Positions 53,591 through 62,424 of a DNA stretch of 64,000 bases are shown here, one piece after another. The notes under the pieces are model-generated. The model did no database searches. It saw only the letters and a list, made by a program, of their open reading frames with translations, and was not told the DNA's origin. The DNA is from Pseudomonas putida (GTDB lineage Bacteria > Pseudomonadota > Gammaproteobacteria > Pseudomonadales > Pseudomonadaceae), in contig CP163498.1 in NCBI GenBank assembly GCA_041071465.1, positions 2,446,501-2,510,500 on the forward strand. Direction: 5' to 3'. A program made the position numbers and the translations under genes. Position 1 is the stretch's first letter. Each line of letters begins with the position of its first letter.

Positions 53591-55060
53591 TGTTTTGAAT
53601 GCCGCAGTGAGTATTTAACGGCTGATAGGGTGAAAGGTTGAGGAGGAGGGGGCGCGGGATGCGGGCTAAGGTGGAGTAGACCGACTCATGGATGGTTCGC
53701 GCGCTGCTTCACGCACGATCTTCACGCAGCGCGGTGCGTGATTGTGTAGTGGTGCGCGGCCAGGTACGCACCGCTGGTACGCATTCTGGCGTGCGCACTA
53801 GGCTGGTTCGCGCCTATGGTTCGCAATCGTCTATGCGCGAACCTGGGCGGCCTGCCTGTTATCAAAAGTTATGGTTTCCAGCCCCAGTTTCCACTCTGGT
53901 TTCCACGGTATTGCAGGCTTGCCAGTGGCAACCGCACCGACACGCCCACCGTGAACAACCACATCAAAACTACGAATCCCATACCAAGCGCCAGCCGATC
54001 CAATCTCAGGTTTTCTCAGGTTCCACCGTTTCGAAAGCGACACACTGTGTAGGAATCAACACGGTGGACCGACTCCACACTTTTACGGACACACCGGAAA
54101 AGCCACACCTGATCGACTGGGAACCACTTTGACCACGCTTTGACGGAATGTGAGACAGGCATGAGACGGAGCCAGCACCGGGTGGGCGTCTGAGGTCCGT
54201 CCGGTGCTATAGGCCGTCAAAGTAGAGGCCCTGGCCGTCTCGTACCCCTGACAGACCCCTGACGGATTTTGGACAGCTTTGGACGGGTCGCTGGTGTTGG
54301 GCGGTGGCGCTGGCGCTATGGCGCGTGATGTCGTGACTGCCGGCCTAGTGGTGATCTGCTCGGACCGCCTGCTCGTCCAGAGCCGCCAAGTTAAAATAGA
54401 CCCGCACTAGACCGCGATAGACGGTGGCCTGCGGCCCCATTCGCTGGATCACCTGCCGGGCCTGGCCTGGGCCAATGCGTGATGGGCTGGCGCGGACAGT
54501 CCCGTCTAATGCCAAAGCCCGAATTCTGGACAGGCTCTGGACGGATCAGGACCAGCACCAGCAGATGGAATGCCGTGGGAGCGGTGATTTACCTGATGCG
54601 CGGGAGGCTGGCCACCATCGACCGGCGTCTACTCGTCCAGAATGGCCAGGGGCGGCGAAATTCTTGACAGGCCTTGACGGAATCCTTGACAGGGCCTTGA
54701 CGGATTCAGCCGCTGGCGCTTGAGCAGGATCGTCTGTAACCCCTGCTGTACAAGGGCTGGCGCTGATTCTGGCCGACCTGTGGGAGCGGAGGGCGTCAAG
54801 AGTTTCCGGGCTTGCTCGTCAAGAGAAACCGGGTGGTCCAGAACCTGACAAAACCTGACATGCCAGGCTTGCCAGGGACAAAAAAGTGCCAGCCCCTGAC
54901 ACTCTGGCCAGCGGGATGTGGGCTAGGCCGATTGGGCCTCTTCGAGCCAAAGCGCATGCTAGTCCCGACCGTCGTTTCAGAACGCCCAACGATTTGTTAG
55001 TGGTAGCCTGATCTGGAACCACCCTGAAGAGAGGGCCCCGGAATGCGTAAGGAGTCGGAT
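53591..55060. other. Non-coding region with paired short repeats, block B
   Basis: Tandem pairs: CTTCACGCA 53707/53720; GGTACGCA 53763/53776; TGGTTCGC 53804/53817; GTTTCC 53874/53887/53899; TCTCAGG 54004/54014; TTGAC 54129/54140; TGAGAC 54151/54162; CCTGAC 54247/54258; TTTGGAC 54268/54278; TAGAC 54397/54408/54418; CTGGAC 54526/54537; CTTGAC 54663/54673 and 54685/54696; GTCAAGAG 54795/54818; AACCTGACA 54842/54852; TGCCAGG 54861/54870. Periods are mostly 10-13 bp. Open frames here (such as 53692-54132) run through the repeats with no family-like sequence, so I call no gene. Confidence 0.82.
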
Positions 55061-55306
55061 ATGGAGCCCGAAGTTATCCACGTCCCAGAGCTTGCCATGC
55101 TGCTCTGCCGATCAGAGTCGGCAATCAGAAGTGCGATGCAGGCGGGGGCGGCCTGGCTTCCGCCATCGTTCAAGCAGGGCCGCCGGATTTGCTGGCGGGT
55201 CGGTACGGTGAGGGAGTTCTTGCGAGAGTGTGAGAGCGGACTTCACAAACCAGTGACACCTGGGCGAAAGCGCCGACCTCCGCCGACTTTTACCAGCGTG
55301 AAATAG
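55061..55306 (+). CDS. Excisionase/AlpA-like HTH protein (81 aa)
   Basis: ATG 55061 follows AAGGAG by 6 bp; ATG 55043 is an alternative. VIHVPELAMLLCRSESAIRS forms a helix-turn-helix, with wing KQGRRICWRVGTVREFLREC, as in MerR/excisionase-like proteins. Basic tail. Possibly a regulator of the right end. Confidence 0.65.
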   Translation: MEPEVIHVPELAMLLCRSESAIRSAMQAGAAWLPPSFKQGRRICWRVGTVREFLRECESGLHKPVTPGRKRRPPPTFTSVK

Positions 55307-55528
55307 CCCAGATGTTGACCGCGACGAAACTACCAATTTCGATCGACTCGATTATCAATTCTGCTACCCGGCAGAGTTGGCCGACCAGGTGGTAGAGCAG
55401 CACCCTGACAGCAGGCCGGAACAGGTGGCCGGGCGGGTCTGGTACAAACTACCCGGATGCTGGGTAGTTATCAGATAATCCGGTGCCCAGCTCGCCACGT
55501 TGAGCACCATCACATCGAGGGCCGCGAC
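55307..55528. other. Short gap
   Basis: 222 bp with a GAGG ribosome site near its end; nothing else seen. Confidence 0.3.
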
Positions 55529-55732
55529 ATGTCCGTTATCGACTGCGACTACCTACCCCAACCGGAGCCGGTCCAGTTCCCGCCAGAGCTGGCGCTACTG
55601 ATCGTCAGGAAGGCCGCTGCCATGGCCGAGGCATTCGAGATCAAGGCGCTCGACCAGATGACCATGGACGCCAGCCGGGCGCTTCGCGATGGAATGGAGC
55701 CGCGCAGGATCATCAGGCAGATGGGGCTGTAG
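55529..55732 (+). CDS. Hypothetical protein (67 aa)
   Basis: ATG 55529 (MSVIDCDYLPQPEPVQFPPE) with GAGG 8 bp upstream. Acidic start, helical body (ALLIVRKAAAMAEAFEIKAL), ending RRIIRQMGL. Looks like small phage regulatory proteins. Not recognised. Confidence 0.5.
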   Translation: MSVIDCDYLPQPEPVQFPPELALLIVRKAAAMAEAFEIKALDQMTMDASRALRDGMEPRRIIRQMGL

Positions 55733-56069
55733 ATCCCGGCAAACTTTCCGGTATCTGCTTGAGCAAGGGGTTGCTGTCAGATCGCAGCACCCGCCGGCGA
55801 GCAGCCACGGTCACTGGATGGTGAAGCGCCACCCTTACGGTTCCGGGGTGGCGGTGCCCGGCTATACACCACCCCCTGGGCATCGCTTAAACAATGGCTA
55901 TACACAACCCCCCTCCCACCGACGCGATTGCCCTATTTGCGCCTTCTGGTTACCTGTCGGCATGAGCCGGCTCTTGGTCAGTGCAGAAAAGCCGATTGTC
56001 ATGTAGGCAGCTCATGCGGAACGGGACTGTTAGCCTGAGTTAGACCACAGTTGGCCGAGTGCACCTATC
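55733..56069. other. Non-coding region with short direct words
   Basis: 337 bp. GGCTATACACMACCCCC occurs twice (55860 and 55897). No gene is convincing. Confidence 0.4.
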
Positions 56070-56399
56070 ATGAGCCGTGATCAGGTAATGCCGAGAATTC
56101 TCAGGTACCGGGACGCCCCTGAGTACCTAGGGATGTGCAGGCAGGAGTTCAACAGAACAGTAAGGCCATTCGTAGCAGAGTTCCGCATTGGCGTCAGGGG
56201 CGTCGGCTTCGATCGTTACGAGTTGGACGCATGGGCAGACGAGTACATTACTGCCACACGCGTCCAGAAGGAGCCGAGACAGCAATTGAAGCAAGCTGCT
56301 CGGGATCATGAGCAGCAATCTATTGATGCTTCCAAGAAGGCGTTTGAAGATGCGGTACGGCTCGCCACCGGAAAGAAACTGCGTCGAGGCGCGCAGTGA
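56070..56399 (+). CDS. Excisionase-like DNA-binding protein (109 aa)
   Basis: MSRDQVMPRILRYRDAPEYL then GMCRQEFNRTVRPFV is an HTH_17-like helix-turn-helix, and GVGFDRYELDAWADEYI its wing. This form is common near att sites of Pseudomonas prophages. C-terminal half is a charged helix. Overlaps the next gene's GTG (GTGA). Candidate excisionase. Confidence 0.65.
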   Translation: MSRDQVMPRILRYRDAPEYLGMCRQEFNRTVRPFVAEFRIGVRGVGFDRYELDAWADEYITATRVQKEPRQQLKQAARDHEQQSIDASKKAFEDAVRLATGKKLRRGAQ

Positions 56400-56644
56400 A
56401 CACTACCTTCTTACTCCTCGCTCAGTACGATGGGATGGTTGTGATCCCAATTGAACGGGTCTGCACCGATTACTTCCCACATCTCTCTGTTGAAAAGCTG
56501 AAGGGCAAGATCGCGCGCGGCGAAATTCGGCTCCCACTTATCTCGATCGAGAAAAGCCAGAAGTCAGCGCGTGGTGTGCACATTGGGGACCTGGCTTCTT
56601 ACATTGACGCCAGACGCGCGGAAGCAATGAAAAGTTTGAGATAG
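56396..56644 (+). CDS. PrtN-family (pyocin activator-like) protein
   Basis: 82 residues from GTG 56396. MNTTFLLLAQYDGMVVIPIE, VCTDYFPHLSVEKLKGKIAR and GEIRLPLISIEKSQKSARGV match the PrtN family (PF11112). In P. aeruginosa PrtN activates pyocin (tailocin) genes after DNA damage. Short PrtN-like proteins also occur in prophages as regulators. Coupled to the gene before it. Confidence 0.82.
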   Translation: MNTTFLLLAQYDGMVVIPIERVCTDYFPHLSVEKLKGKIARGEIRLPLISIEKSQKSARGVHIGDLASYIDARRAEAMKSLR

Positions 56645-56766
56645 GGGCCGCCGCGACCCGTTACGTTCGTGCAGCGAGCGCATAGCAGTTTTGATTGCCG
56701 CGGCGGCGATACCATCTTACCGCCCCGGCGTCAGGCCCAGTCTGTTTCAGATGAAGGGTGTGAGCT
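56645..56766. other. Gap between convergent prtN-like and AlpA-like genes
   Basis: Contains GCCGCGGCGGC-type GC-rich stems (56696-56706) that could terminate transcription. Confidence 0.35.
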
Positions 56767-56973
56767 TCACGAGGCCTCTGGTTTGTCTGGCATCACCGAG
56801 GTCATCCAGGCGGAGATATCGGACTGCAACCAGGCGACGGAGTTTGGCCCAAGCCTCACCTGCTTCGGAAATGTCCCCTCCCTCATTCGCTTGTAAATGG
56901 TGTTTCGGCTGAGTGCGGTAATTCGGGTGACTTCAGCGATACGCATGAAGCGATCATTCTCGGCAGAGACCAT
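56767..56973 (-). CDS. AlpA-family regulator / candidate excisionase
   Basis: 68 residues, ATG 56973. FMRIAEVTRITALSRNTIYK helix-turn-helix, RMREGTFPKQVRLGPNSVAW wing: standard AlpA. It is the gene nearest attR. AlpA and P4 Vis proteins drive excision, so this is the best excisionase candidate. Confidence 0.82.
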   Translation of the reverse strand: MVSAENDRFMRIAEVTRITALSRNTIYKRMREGTFPKQVRLGPNSVAWLQSDISAWMTSVMPDKPEAS

Positions 56974-57250
56974 GTGCTCCTCCGTCGTAGACAGCGGATT
57001 GAGGTCGTCGAATACCAGGAAGGCTTCGTGACAGCCCGGACGGCCTCTCCTCTAACTTTAGCCAAGCGCTCGCGACTGAGGTGCCATAGACGCTCCTGCA
57101 CAGGTCAATGCCGAGCCTGGGTCGTGAACCTGGCGTGACTCCCGGCCCGGCGGGGACTGTGAGTGCGCCGCCCGGCTGGAGAGCTTTTGTTAACGGAATG
57201 TCACGATGGCGCGGTGCGCGGGCAGTGAGCAGCCAAGAATAGAGGTAAGC
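56974..57250. other. Right-end non-coding region
   Basis: 277 bp between the AlpA gene start and the arm sites; likely contains the AlpA promoter. No gene seen. Confidence 0.35.
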
Positions 57251-57279
57251 GGAAACGGGGAATGAACGGGGAAAAATGG
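57251..57279. promoter_or_regulatory. Candidate integrase arm-type sites, right
   Basis: GGAAACGGGGAATG and AACGGGGAAAAATGG (57265-57279). The second is an exact copy of 33746-33760 at the other end. Confidence 0.55.
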
Positions 57280-57299
57280 AGGCTCAAAGCCCAGAAACG

Positions 57300-57326
57300 A
57301 AAAAGGCCCACCGTGAGGTGAGCCTA
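57300..57326 (-). terminator. Element-supplied terminator for tRNA-Thr
   Basis: AAAAAGGCCCACC, loop GTGA, GGTGAGCCT. Stem equals the displaced terminator at 33501 but with another loop, so the element replaces both the tRNA 3' half and its terminator. Confidence 0.8.
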
Positions 57327-57340
57327 AGTCGTTGATCTAT

Positions 57341-57417
<77 letters not shown>

Positions 57418-57515
57418 AATGGGGCGTCATTATAGCGATCGTTTGGCGCCTGTAAACCACTTCCTTGCGATTGTTCGCAAAAGACCTAAGTTACCGGCCC
57501 AAAAGGAGAATTTTC

Positions 57516-57773
57516 TTACCAGCCGCGGTGGATGGTGTTGACGCTTGGCTCGCTTTTGCCTGGGTTGAAGAACAGCTTGTCATTGTCGCAGCCGCGTTTG
57601 CGGCAAGGGCTTTCGGTGCGCAGGGGCAGGCCGTTATCACCGCCCAGCTGCATGCCGGGGTGGTTCCAGCCCAGGTTGCTGTTGGAGTGGGGCGCGGTGC
57701 CGTTGGTGCAGCCGGTCAGGGCCAGAGCGAAGGTCAACAGGGCGAGGGGGGTGGCTCGAGTCACGATGGTCAA
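57516..57773 (-). CDS. Small lipoprotein (85 aa)
   Basis: MTIVTRATPLALLTFALALT then GC: signal with lipobox LTGC (Cys at 22). Mature part is short, with a CRKRGCDNDKLFFNPG stretch. Function unknown; conserved-looking core gene beside the tRNA. Confidence 0.75.
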   Translation of the reverse strand: MTIVTRATPLALLTFALALTGCTNGTAPHSNSNLGWNHPGMQLGGDNGLPLRTESPCRKRGCDNDKLFFNPGKSEPSVNTIHRGW

Positions 57774-58180
57774 GTCCGTTGGTCCATTGTCGGTTCTGGC
57801 GCAACGCCAGAAGGTCGCGGGGCTGGCGGGCAGCGCGCGACGTCACTTTTTAATGATTTGGGGGGCGGATGATACACCGTTACGGCGGTTGGGCATTAGC
57901 CTTGTGTTGCCTGTCAGGCGCTCTTCGCGGGAATTCTCACACCCATAAATGACCGCGCAAACAGCGCTTGCATCAACCACAAGAAATGTTTATGCACAAG
58001 TGGCATTGCCGACTTGCGCGAAAGGCATGCCGGATCGCTACGCCGCTGGTCTTTGCGCAAACGCCTGTTTTTGTTGGGCTTGACGCGTAAGCTGGAATAA
58101 GCCAAGCGCTTGAAATAGCGCTTGGCTCCAACAGGTAATCACAAGCTTGTTCACAGACTTATCCACAGGTTGTGCTGCGG
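57774..58180. other. Intergenic region with DnaA-box-like words
   Basis: TTATCCACA at 58159-58167 is a perfect DnaA box and TTATGCACA at 57990-57998 a variant. Only two, so no origin is claimed. A 63-residue minus ORF (57914-58105) is not supported. Confidence 0.45.
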
Positions 58181-59386
58181 CTAACGGTCGCGTTCCGCAA
58201 GGATGAGCAGGTTGCGCGGGGTCAGTGGGTAGTCGCAAAACAGGCCAAGGCGCACCTCATAGCCTTGTTCTTCGAGAAACAGGGCGCGATCGAGCACCAG
58301 CCATAGTTCCAGCGGCCGGCGGAATAGGTTGCGCACGCGCTCCAGGTTGCGTACCTCGGCCAGGCGCTGCCAGCCCGCGGCCTCCAGGGCGGCCCAATCC
58401 GGGTTGCCGTGCAAAGGCAGTTGTTTCAGATCTGCCAGGTCGCGGCAGTAGTGCTCGAAAGGCTTTTCCAGCCAGGCTACCGGCAGCGACGGCGTCGGCA
58501 GGTATTCGCTGCTCTGGCGCTGCTGGCGTTGTAGCAGGTCGAAGCCCAGGCGCCGGGCCATCGAGGTGTCGCGCTGGCGCCGCACGCGGGCGCCAGCGGT
58601 GACGGTTTCGCTCAAGGGCAGGCCCAGGTCGTCCAGCGACAGCTGCAGGCTGGACGCTTGCGCGGCTGTGGATAACGCCTGGTATTGCTGCACGGCTGTG
58701 CGGTTGTAGCAGCAGGGGGCTACGGCCAACTGCCGGCAACCTTGCCGGCTGGCCAGTTGCATCAGGCGTACATGCAGGTCGCCACAGGCGTGCAGGGCGA
58801 CCACGCTCTTGTCGCCTGCCAGGTGGCGGACGCTGTCGCTGGCCATCACATCCTGATGCACATGCTGCGCTGGCACGTGGTGGTGGGCGCTCAGGGCCTG
58901 GCCGGCGGCGACCAGGTCGGCGTCGTACTCAAGGCAGGTCAGCTGCTGGCCGGGTTGCAACAGGCGGCGGCCCAGGTGGCCTTTGCCAGAGCACCAGTCC
59001 AGCCAGTGTTGCGGCGGTTCACGGAAGGCCAGGTGGCTGGCGAAGGCTTCGATCTGCTGCCATTTGCGGCCGGGGACAGCAACGTCCAGACGGTGGGCGG
59101 CGGAGGGTCGAGCGCTCTGAGGGAGGCTGCCGAGGGTGGAGAGCTGCTGGGCTTGCTGGGCCAGTTGCGGGAATGGGGCGGGCAAGTGGTCAGCGGTGCT
59201 ATCGGCTTCGGCGTCTGCCAGGGAGCATTGGCGCAGGTGGGTGGCCAGTTCGGGGTGGGTGGTTTCCCAGCCCAGGTGCAGGGTAGTGAAGGGGCGGGGT
59301 TTCCACAGCTGTTGGTGCTCGATCAGGAACTGGTCGAGTGCCTGGAAGCGGGTGCTTAGGTGGTGGCTGTGGAGGTGACTGGGCAT
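58181..59386 (-). CDS. SAM-dependent methyltransferase (class I)
   Basis: 401 residues from ATG 59386 (MPSHLHSHHLSTRFQALDQF). Rossmann-type methyltransferase: motif I WLDWCSGKGHLGRRLL, acidic LEYDADLVAAGQ, and KSVVALHACGDLHVRLMQLA with the post-motif ACC-like VAPCCYNRT. Resembles the GCD14/rRNA-type 'methyltransferase' family with LHACGDL. Substrate unknown. The frame extends upstream to 59470 without support. Confidence 0.8.
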   Translation of the reverse strand: MPSHLHSHHLSTRFQALDQFLIEHQQLWKPRPFTTLHLGWETTHPELATHLRQCSLADAEADSTADHLPAPFPQLAQQAQQLSTLGSLPQSARPSAAHRLDVAVPGRKWQQIEAFASHLAFREPPQHWLDWCSGKGHLGRRLLQPGQQLTCLEYDADLVAAGQALSAHHHVPAQHVHQDVMASDSVRHLAGDKSVVALHACGDLHVRLMQLASRQGCRQLAVAPCCYNRTAVQQYQALSTAAQASSLQLSLDDLGLPLSETVTAGARVRRQRDTSMARRLGFDLLQRQQRQSSEYLPTPSLPVAWLEKPFEHYCRDLADLKQLPLHGNPDWAALEAAGWQRLAEVRNLERVRNLFRRPLELWLVLDRALFLEEQGYEVRLGLFCDYPLTPRNLLILAERDR

Positions 59387-59410
59387 GGGAGGACGTGTGT
59401 TGGGTTTTAG

Positions 59411-59442
59411 GGCCTCTTCGCGGTTGCACCCGCGAAGAGGCC
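59411..59442. repeat. REP-like hairpin / terminator
   Basis: GGCCTCTTCGCGG, loop TTGCA, CCCGCGAAGAGGCC. It lies between the aotM stop and the methyltransferase start. Confidence 0.7.
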
Positions 59443-59450
59443 GGGACGGC

Positions 59451-60140
59451 TCAGCGGCCTTGGCAGGCATCCACGCGCAACCAGCGCTCCAGCAGCTTGA
59501 AGCCCTGCACCAGCAAGAACGAGATCACCAGGTAGAACACCCCGGCCGCGAAGAAGATTTCCACCGGCAGGTAGGTCCGCGCAATGATGGTACGGGCCAT
59601 GCCGGTCAGTTCCAGCAGGGTCACGGTACTGGCCAGGGCGCTGGCCTTGAGCATCAGGATCACTTCGTTGCTATACGCCGGCAGGCCGATGCGCGCAGCA
59701 CGTGGCAGCATGATGTAGAACAGTGCCTTGCCCCGTGACATGCCCAGCGCGCGTGCCGCTTCGATCTCGCCCTTGGGGATCGACTGCAGCGCGCCACGCA
59801 GGATCTCGGCGATGTACGCGGCGGTGTGCAGGGTCATGGTCAGCACCGTGCACCAGAACGGATCGCGCAGGTACGGCCACAGCGAGCTGGAGCGCACGGC
59901 ATCGAACTGCGCCAGGCCGTAGTAGACCAGGAACAGCTGCACCAACAGTGGCGTACCACGGAAGAAGAAGATGTAGCTGAACGGCACCGCACGCACGTAC
60001 CAATGGCGTGAGGAGCGGGCGATGCCCAGCGGGATGGCCAGGATCAACCCGGCAACCACGGCAATGGCCACCAGCTCCAGGGTAAGGGTTGCGCCTTCGG
60101 CCAGGCGTGGCAGCCATTTGAAGATGACTTCCCAATTCAT
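59451..60140 (-). CDS. aotM: Arginine/ornithine ABC transporter permease (HisM/AotM-like)
   Basis: 229 residues. Amino-acid permease of the HisMQ family: NWEVIFKWLPRLAEGATLTL start, several helices, and the EAA loop EAARALGMSRGKALFYIMLP. Overlaps aotQ by 1 bp. Last gene of the operon. Confidence 0.92.
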   Translation of the reverse strand: MNWEVIFKWLPRLAEGATLTLELVAIAVVAGLILAIPLGIARSSRHWYVRAVPFSYIFFFRGTPLLVQLFLVYYGLAQFDAVRSSSLWPYLRDPFWCTVLTMTLHTAAYIAEILRGALQSIPKGEIEAARALGMSRGKALFYIMLPRAARIGLPAYSNEVILMLKASALASTVTLLELTGMARTIIARTYLPVEIFFAAGVFYLVISFLLVQGFKLLERWLRVDACQGR

Positions 60141-60832
60141 TATTCGGCCCTCGCAAAGCCGCGAGCGGCGCGTTTTTCCATGAAGTGCATGCCGGTCATG
60201 GCAAGGACGGTCAGGCCCAGGTAAATGCAGGCCGCGACCATGTAGAAGGTGAACGGCTCTTTGGTCACGGTCACGCCTATCTGCGAATGACGCATGATCT
60301 CTTCAAGGCCGATTACCGACACCAGTGCGGTGTCCTTCATCAGGATCATGAACAGGTTGCCAAGGCCGGGCAGGGCGATGCGCCACATCTGCGGGAGGAT
60401 GATCCGCGACAGGATGCGGCCCTTGGACAGGCCCAGTGCCAGGCCCGCTTCACGGTGGCCCTTGGGAATCGCCAGGATGGCGCCACGGAACACCTCGGTG
60501 GCATAGGCGCCGAAGCACAGGCCCAGGGCGATCACGCCGGCCGCGAAGGCACTCAGCTCAAGGCCAGGCATGTTCAGGGCTTCGCCGAGGCTGTTCATCA
60601 GCCCGACGGTGCCGAAATAGATAAGCAGCACCCACAGCAGTTCGGGCACGCCGCGAACCAGGGTCGAGTAAAAGCCGCCAAGCCATTGCAGCGGCTTGAG
60701 CGGGGAGGTCTTGGCCAGGGCGCCGAGCAGGCCCAGCACCAGCCCCAGCAGCAAGGCGCAAAGCGCCAGTTTTACGGTCATCAAGGTGCCGGCCATCATG
60801 GCCGGACCGAATCCGTGCAGGTCGATATTCAT
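60140..60832 (-). CDS. aotQ: Arginine/ornithine ABC transporter permease (HisQ/AotQ-like)
   Basis: 230 residues. Paired permease: DLHGFGPAMMAGTLMTVKLA, EAA loop EAGLALGLSKGRILSRIILP. 54 bp after aotJ. Confidence 0.92.
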   Translation of the reverse strand: MNIDLHGFGPAMMAGTLMTVKLALCALLLGLVLGLLGALAKTSPLKPLQWLGGFYSTLVRGVPELLWVLLIYFGTVGLMNSLGEALNMPGLELSAFAAGVIALGLCFGAYATEVFRGAILAIPKGHREAGLALGLSKGRILSRIILPQMWRIALPGLGNLFMILMKDTALVSVIGLEEIMRHSQIGVTVTKEPFTFYMVAACIYLGLTVLAMTGMHFMEKRAARGFARAE

Positions 60833-60886
60833 GGGCAGGTCATTCTAGGGACTGGCGCGCCGCAAGGGCGCGCCGGTCAGGGCGGG

Positions 60887-61639
60887 TCATTCGATGCTGA
60901 ACGGGAAGTACTTGTCGTTGATCTTCTTGTACGTGCCGTCGGCTTTGATTTCTGCCAGGGCTTTGTTCAGGTCGTCGCGCAGCTTGGTGTCACCTTTGCG
61001 CACGGCAATACCGATCTTGTCGCTGTCCATCACCGGCTCGCCCTTGAACTCGAAGTTCGAGCCGTCTTTGCTCTTCAGCCACTCGTACTGTACGTACTTG
61101 TCGGCCAGGATGCCGTCGATGCGGCCGGACACCAGGTCCAGGTAGGCGTTTTCCTGGGTGTCGTACAGCTTCACGTCGACGCCCTTGAAGTTGTCTTCAA
61201 GGTAGGTGCCGGCCAGGGTGGCGCGCTGGGTGCCGATTACCTTGCCTTTCAGCGACTCTTTGTCAGTTTTGAAATCGACGTTTTTCGGCGCGATGAACTG
61301 CAGCTTGTTGGAGTAGTACGGCTCGGTGAAGTCCACGGCCTGCTTGCGCTCGTCGGTGATCGACAGCGACGACACCAGGAAGTCGAACTTCTTGGCATTC
61401 AGGGCCGGGATGATGCCGTCCCAGTCGGAGGTAACGACCGAGCATTCGACTTTCATCTTGGCGCACAGGGCGTCACCGATGTCTTTGTCGAAACCAACCA
61501 CGTTACCGCTGGCATCCTTGTTGTTGAACGGTGGGTAGGCGGCTTCGATACCCATGCGCAGTTTTTCTGCGGCCATGGCGTTTGCCGACATCACCAGCGT
61601 GGCAGCAGCTGCCAGGAGGAACTTCTTGTAAGTGTGCAT
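60887..61639 (-). CDS. aotJ: Periplasmic arginine/ornithine-binding protein (AotJ-like)
   Basis: 250 residues from ATG 61639. Signal MHTYKKFLLAAAATLVMSAN then AMAAEKLR. Family SBP_bac_3: IEAAYPPFNNKDASGNVVGF, DVDIGDALCAKMKVECSVVT-like text, LVSSLSITDERKQAVDFTEP. Binds basic amino acids in the periplasm and delivers them to AotQM. Confidence 0.93.
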   Translation of the reverse strand: MHTYKKFLLAAAATLVMSANAMAAEKLRMGIEAAYPPFNNKDASGNVVGFDKDIGDALCAKMKVECSVVTSDWDGIIPALNAKKFDFLVSSLSITDERKQAVDFTEPYYSNKLQFIAPKNVDFKTDKESLKGKVIGTQRATLAGTYLEDNFKGVDVKLYDTQENAYLDLVSGRIDGILADKYVQYEWLKSKDGSNFEFKGEPVMDSDKIGIAVRKGDTKLRDDLNKALAEIKADGTYKKINDKYFPFSIE

Positions 61640-61650
61640 GTATTGCTCCG

Positions 61651-62424
61651 TTAGCGGTGGCTGGACATGAATTGCTTGCAACGCGCCGAGGTCGGGTTTT
61701 CGAAGACCTGCTGCGGCGATCCCTGCTCTTCGACCAGGCCTTGGTGCAGGAAGACGACTTCACTGGACACATGGCGGGCAAAGCTCATCTCGTGCGTCAC
61801 CAGCAGCATGGTACGGCCTTCTTCGGCCAATGCGCGGATAACGTTTAGCACTTCCTGGACCATTTCCGGATCGAGCGCCGAGGTGGGCTCGTCGAACAGG
61901 ATCACTTTGGGCTTCATGGCCAGGGTACGGGCAATGGCGGCGCGCTGTTGCTGGCCACCGGAAAGCTGGGCGGGGTAGCTGTGGCGCTTGTCGTAGATGC
62001 CGACCTTGTTCAGCAGCGCTTCGGCGGCTTCGATGGCCTCGGCCTTGCTTTGGCCGAGCACGCGGCGTGGCGCCTCGATGATGTTGTCGAGGATCGACAT
62101 GTGCGGCCACAGGTTGAAGTTCTGGAAGACAAAGCCGATTTCGCTGCGCAGGCGATTGATCTGGCGGTTGTCGGCTGCGACCAGGTCGCCGTTCTTGGCG
62201 GCCTTGAGCTTGAGGGCTTCGCCGGCGACCAGGATTTCGCCCTGGTGCGGGTTCTCGAGCAGGTTGATGCAGCGCAGCAGGGTGGACTTGCCGGAGCCGG
62301 ACGACCCCAGGATGGAGATCACGTCACCGTCGCGTGCGGTCAGCGAAATGCCCTTGAGAATTTCCTGCTCGCCGTAGCGTTTGTGCAGATTGCGGATTTC
62401 CAGCGCGGGCGTGGCCTGAGCCAT
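61651..62424 (-). CDS. aotP: Amino-acid ABC transporter ATPase (AotP/HisP-like)
   Basis: 257 residues. Walker [15 protein letters not shown], signature [16 protein letters not shown], Walker [16 protein letters not shown] loop [11 protein letters not shown]. First gene of aotP-aotJ-aotQ-aotM, 11 bp before aotJ. Confidence 0.95.
   Translation of the reverse strand: MAQATPALEIRNLHKRYGEQEILKGISLTARDGDVISILGSSGSGKSTLLRCINLLENPHQGEILVAGEALKLKAAKNGDLVAADNRQINRLRSEIGFVFQNFNLWPHMSILDNIIEAPRRVLGQSKAEAIEAAEALLNKVGIYDKRHSYPAQLSGGQQQRAAIARTLAMKPKVILFDEPTSALDPEMVQEVLNVIRALAEEGRTMLLVTHEMSFARHVSSEVVFLHQGLVEEQGSPQQVFENPTSARCKQFMSSHR

Noticed and set aside
53692..54132. 146-codon plus ORF in the repeat array
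   Set aside because: Its sequence is set by the repeated words, with no ribosome site and no protein-like pattern.
54424..54723. 99-codon plus ORF in the repeat array
   Set aside because: Runs through CTGGAC and CTTGAC pairs; composition unlike neighbouring genes and poor start.
52285..54876. CRISPR array
   Set aside because: Repeats are 5-11 bases, differ from pair to pair and have no constant spacer length; no cas genes in the window.
57990..58167. Chromosomal origin (oriC)
   Set aside because: Only two DnaA-box-like words and no dnaA, dnaN or AT-rich unwinding element.
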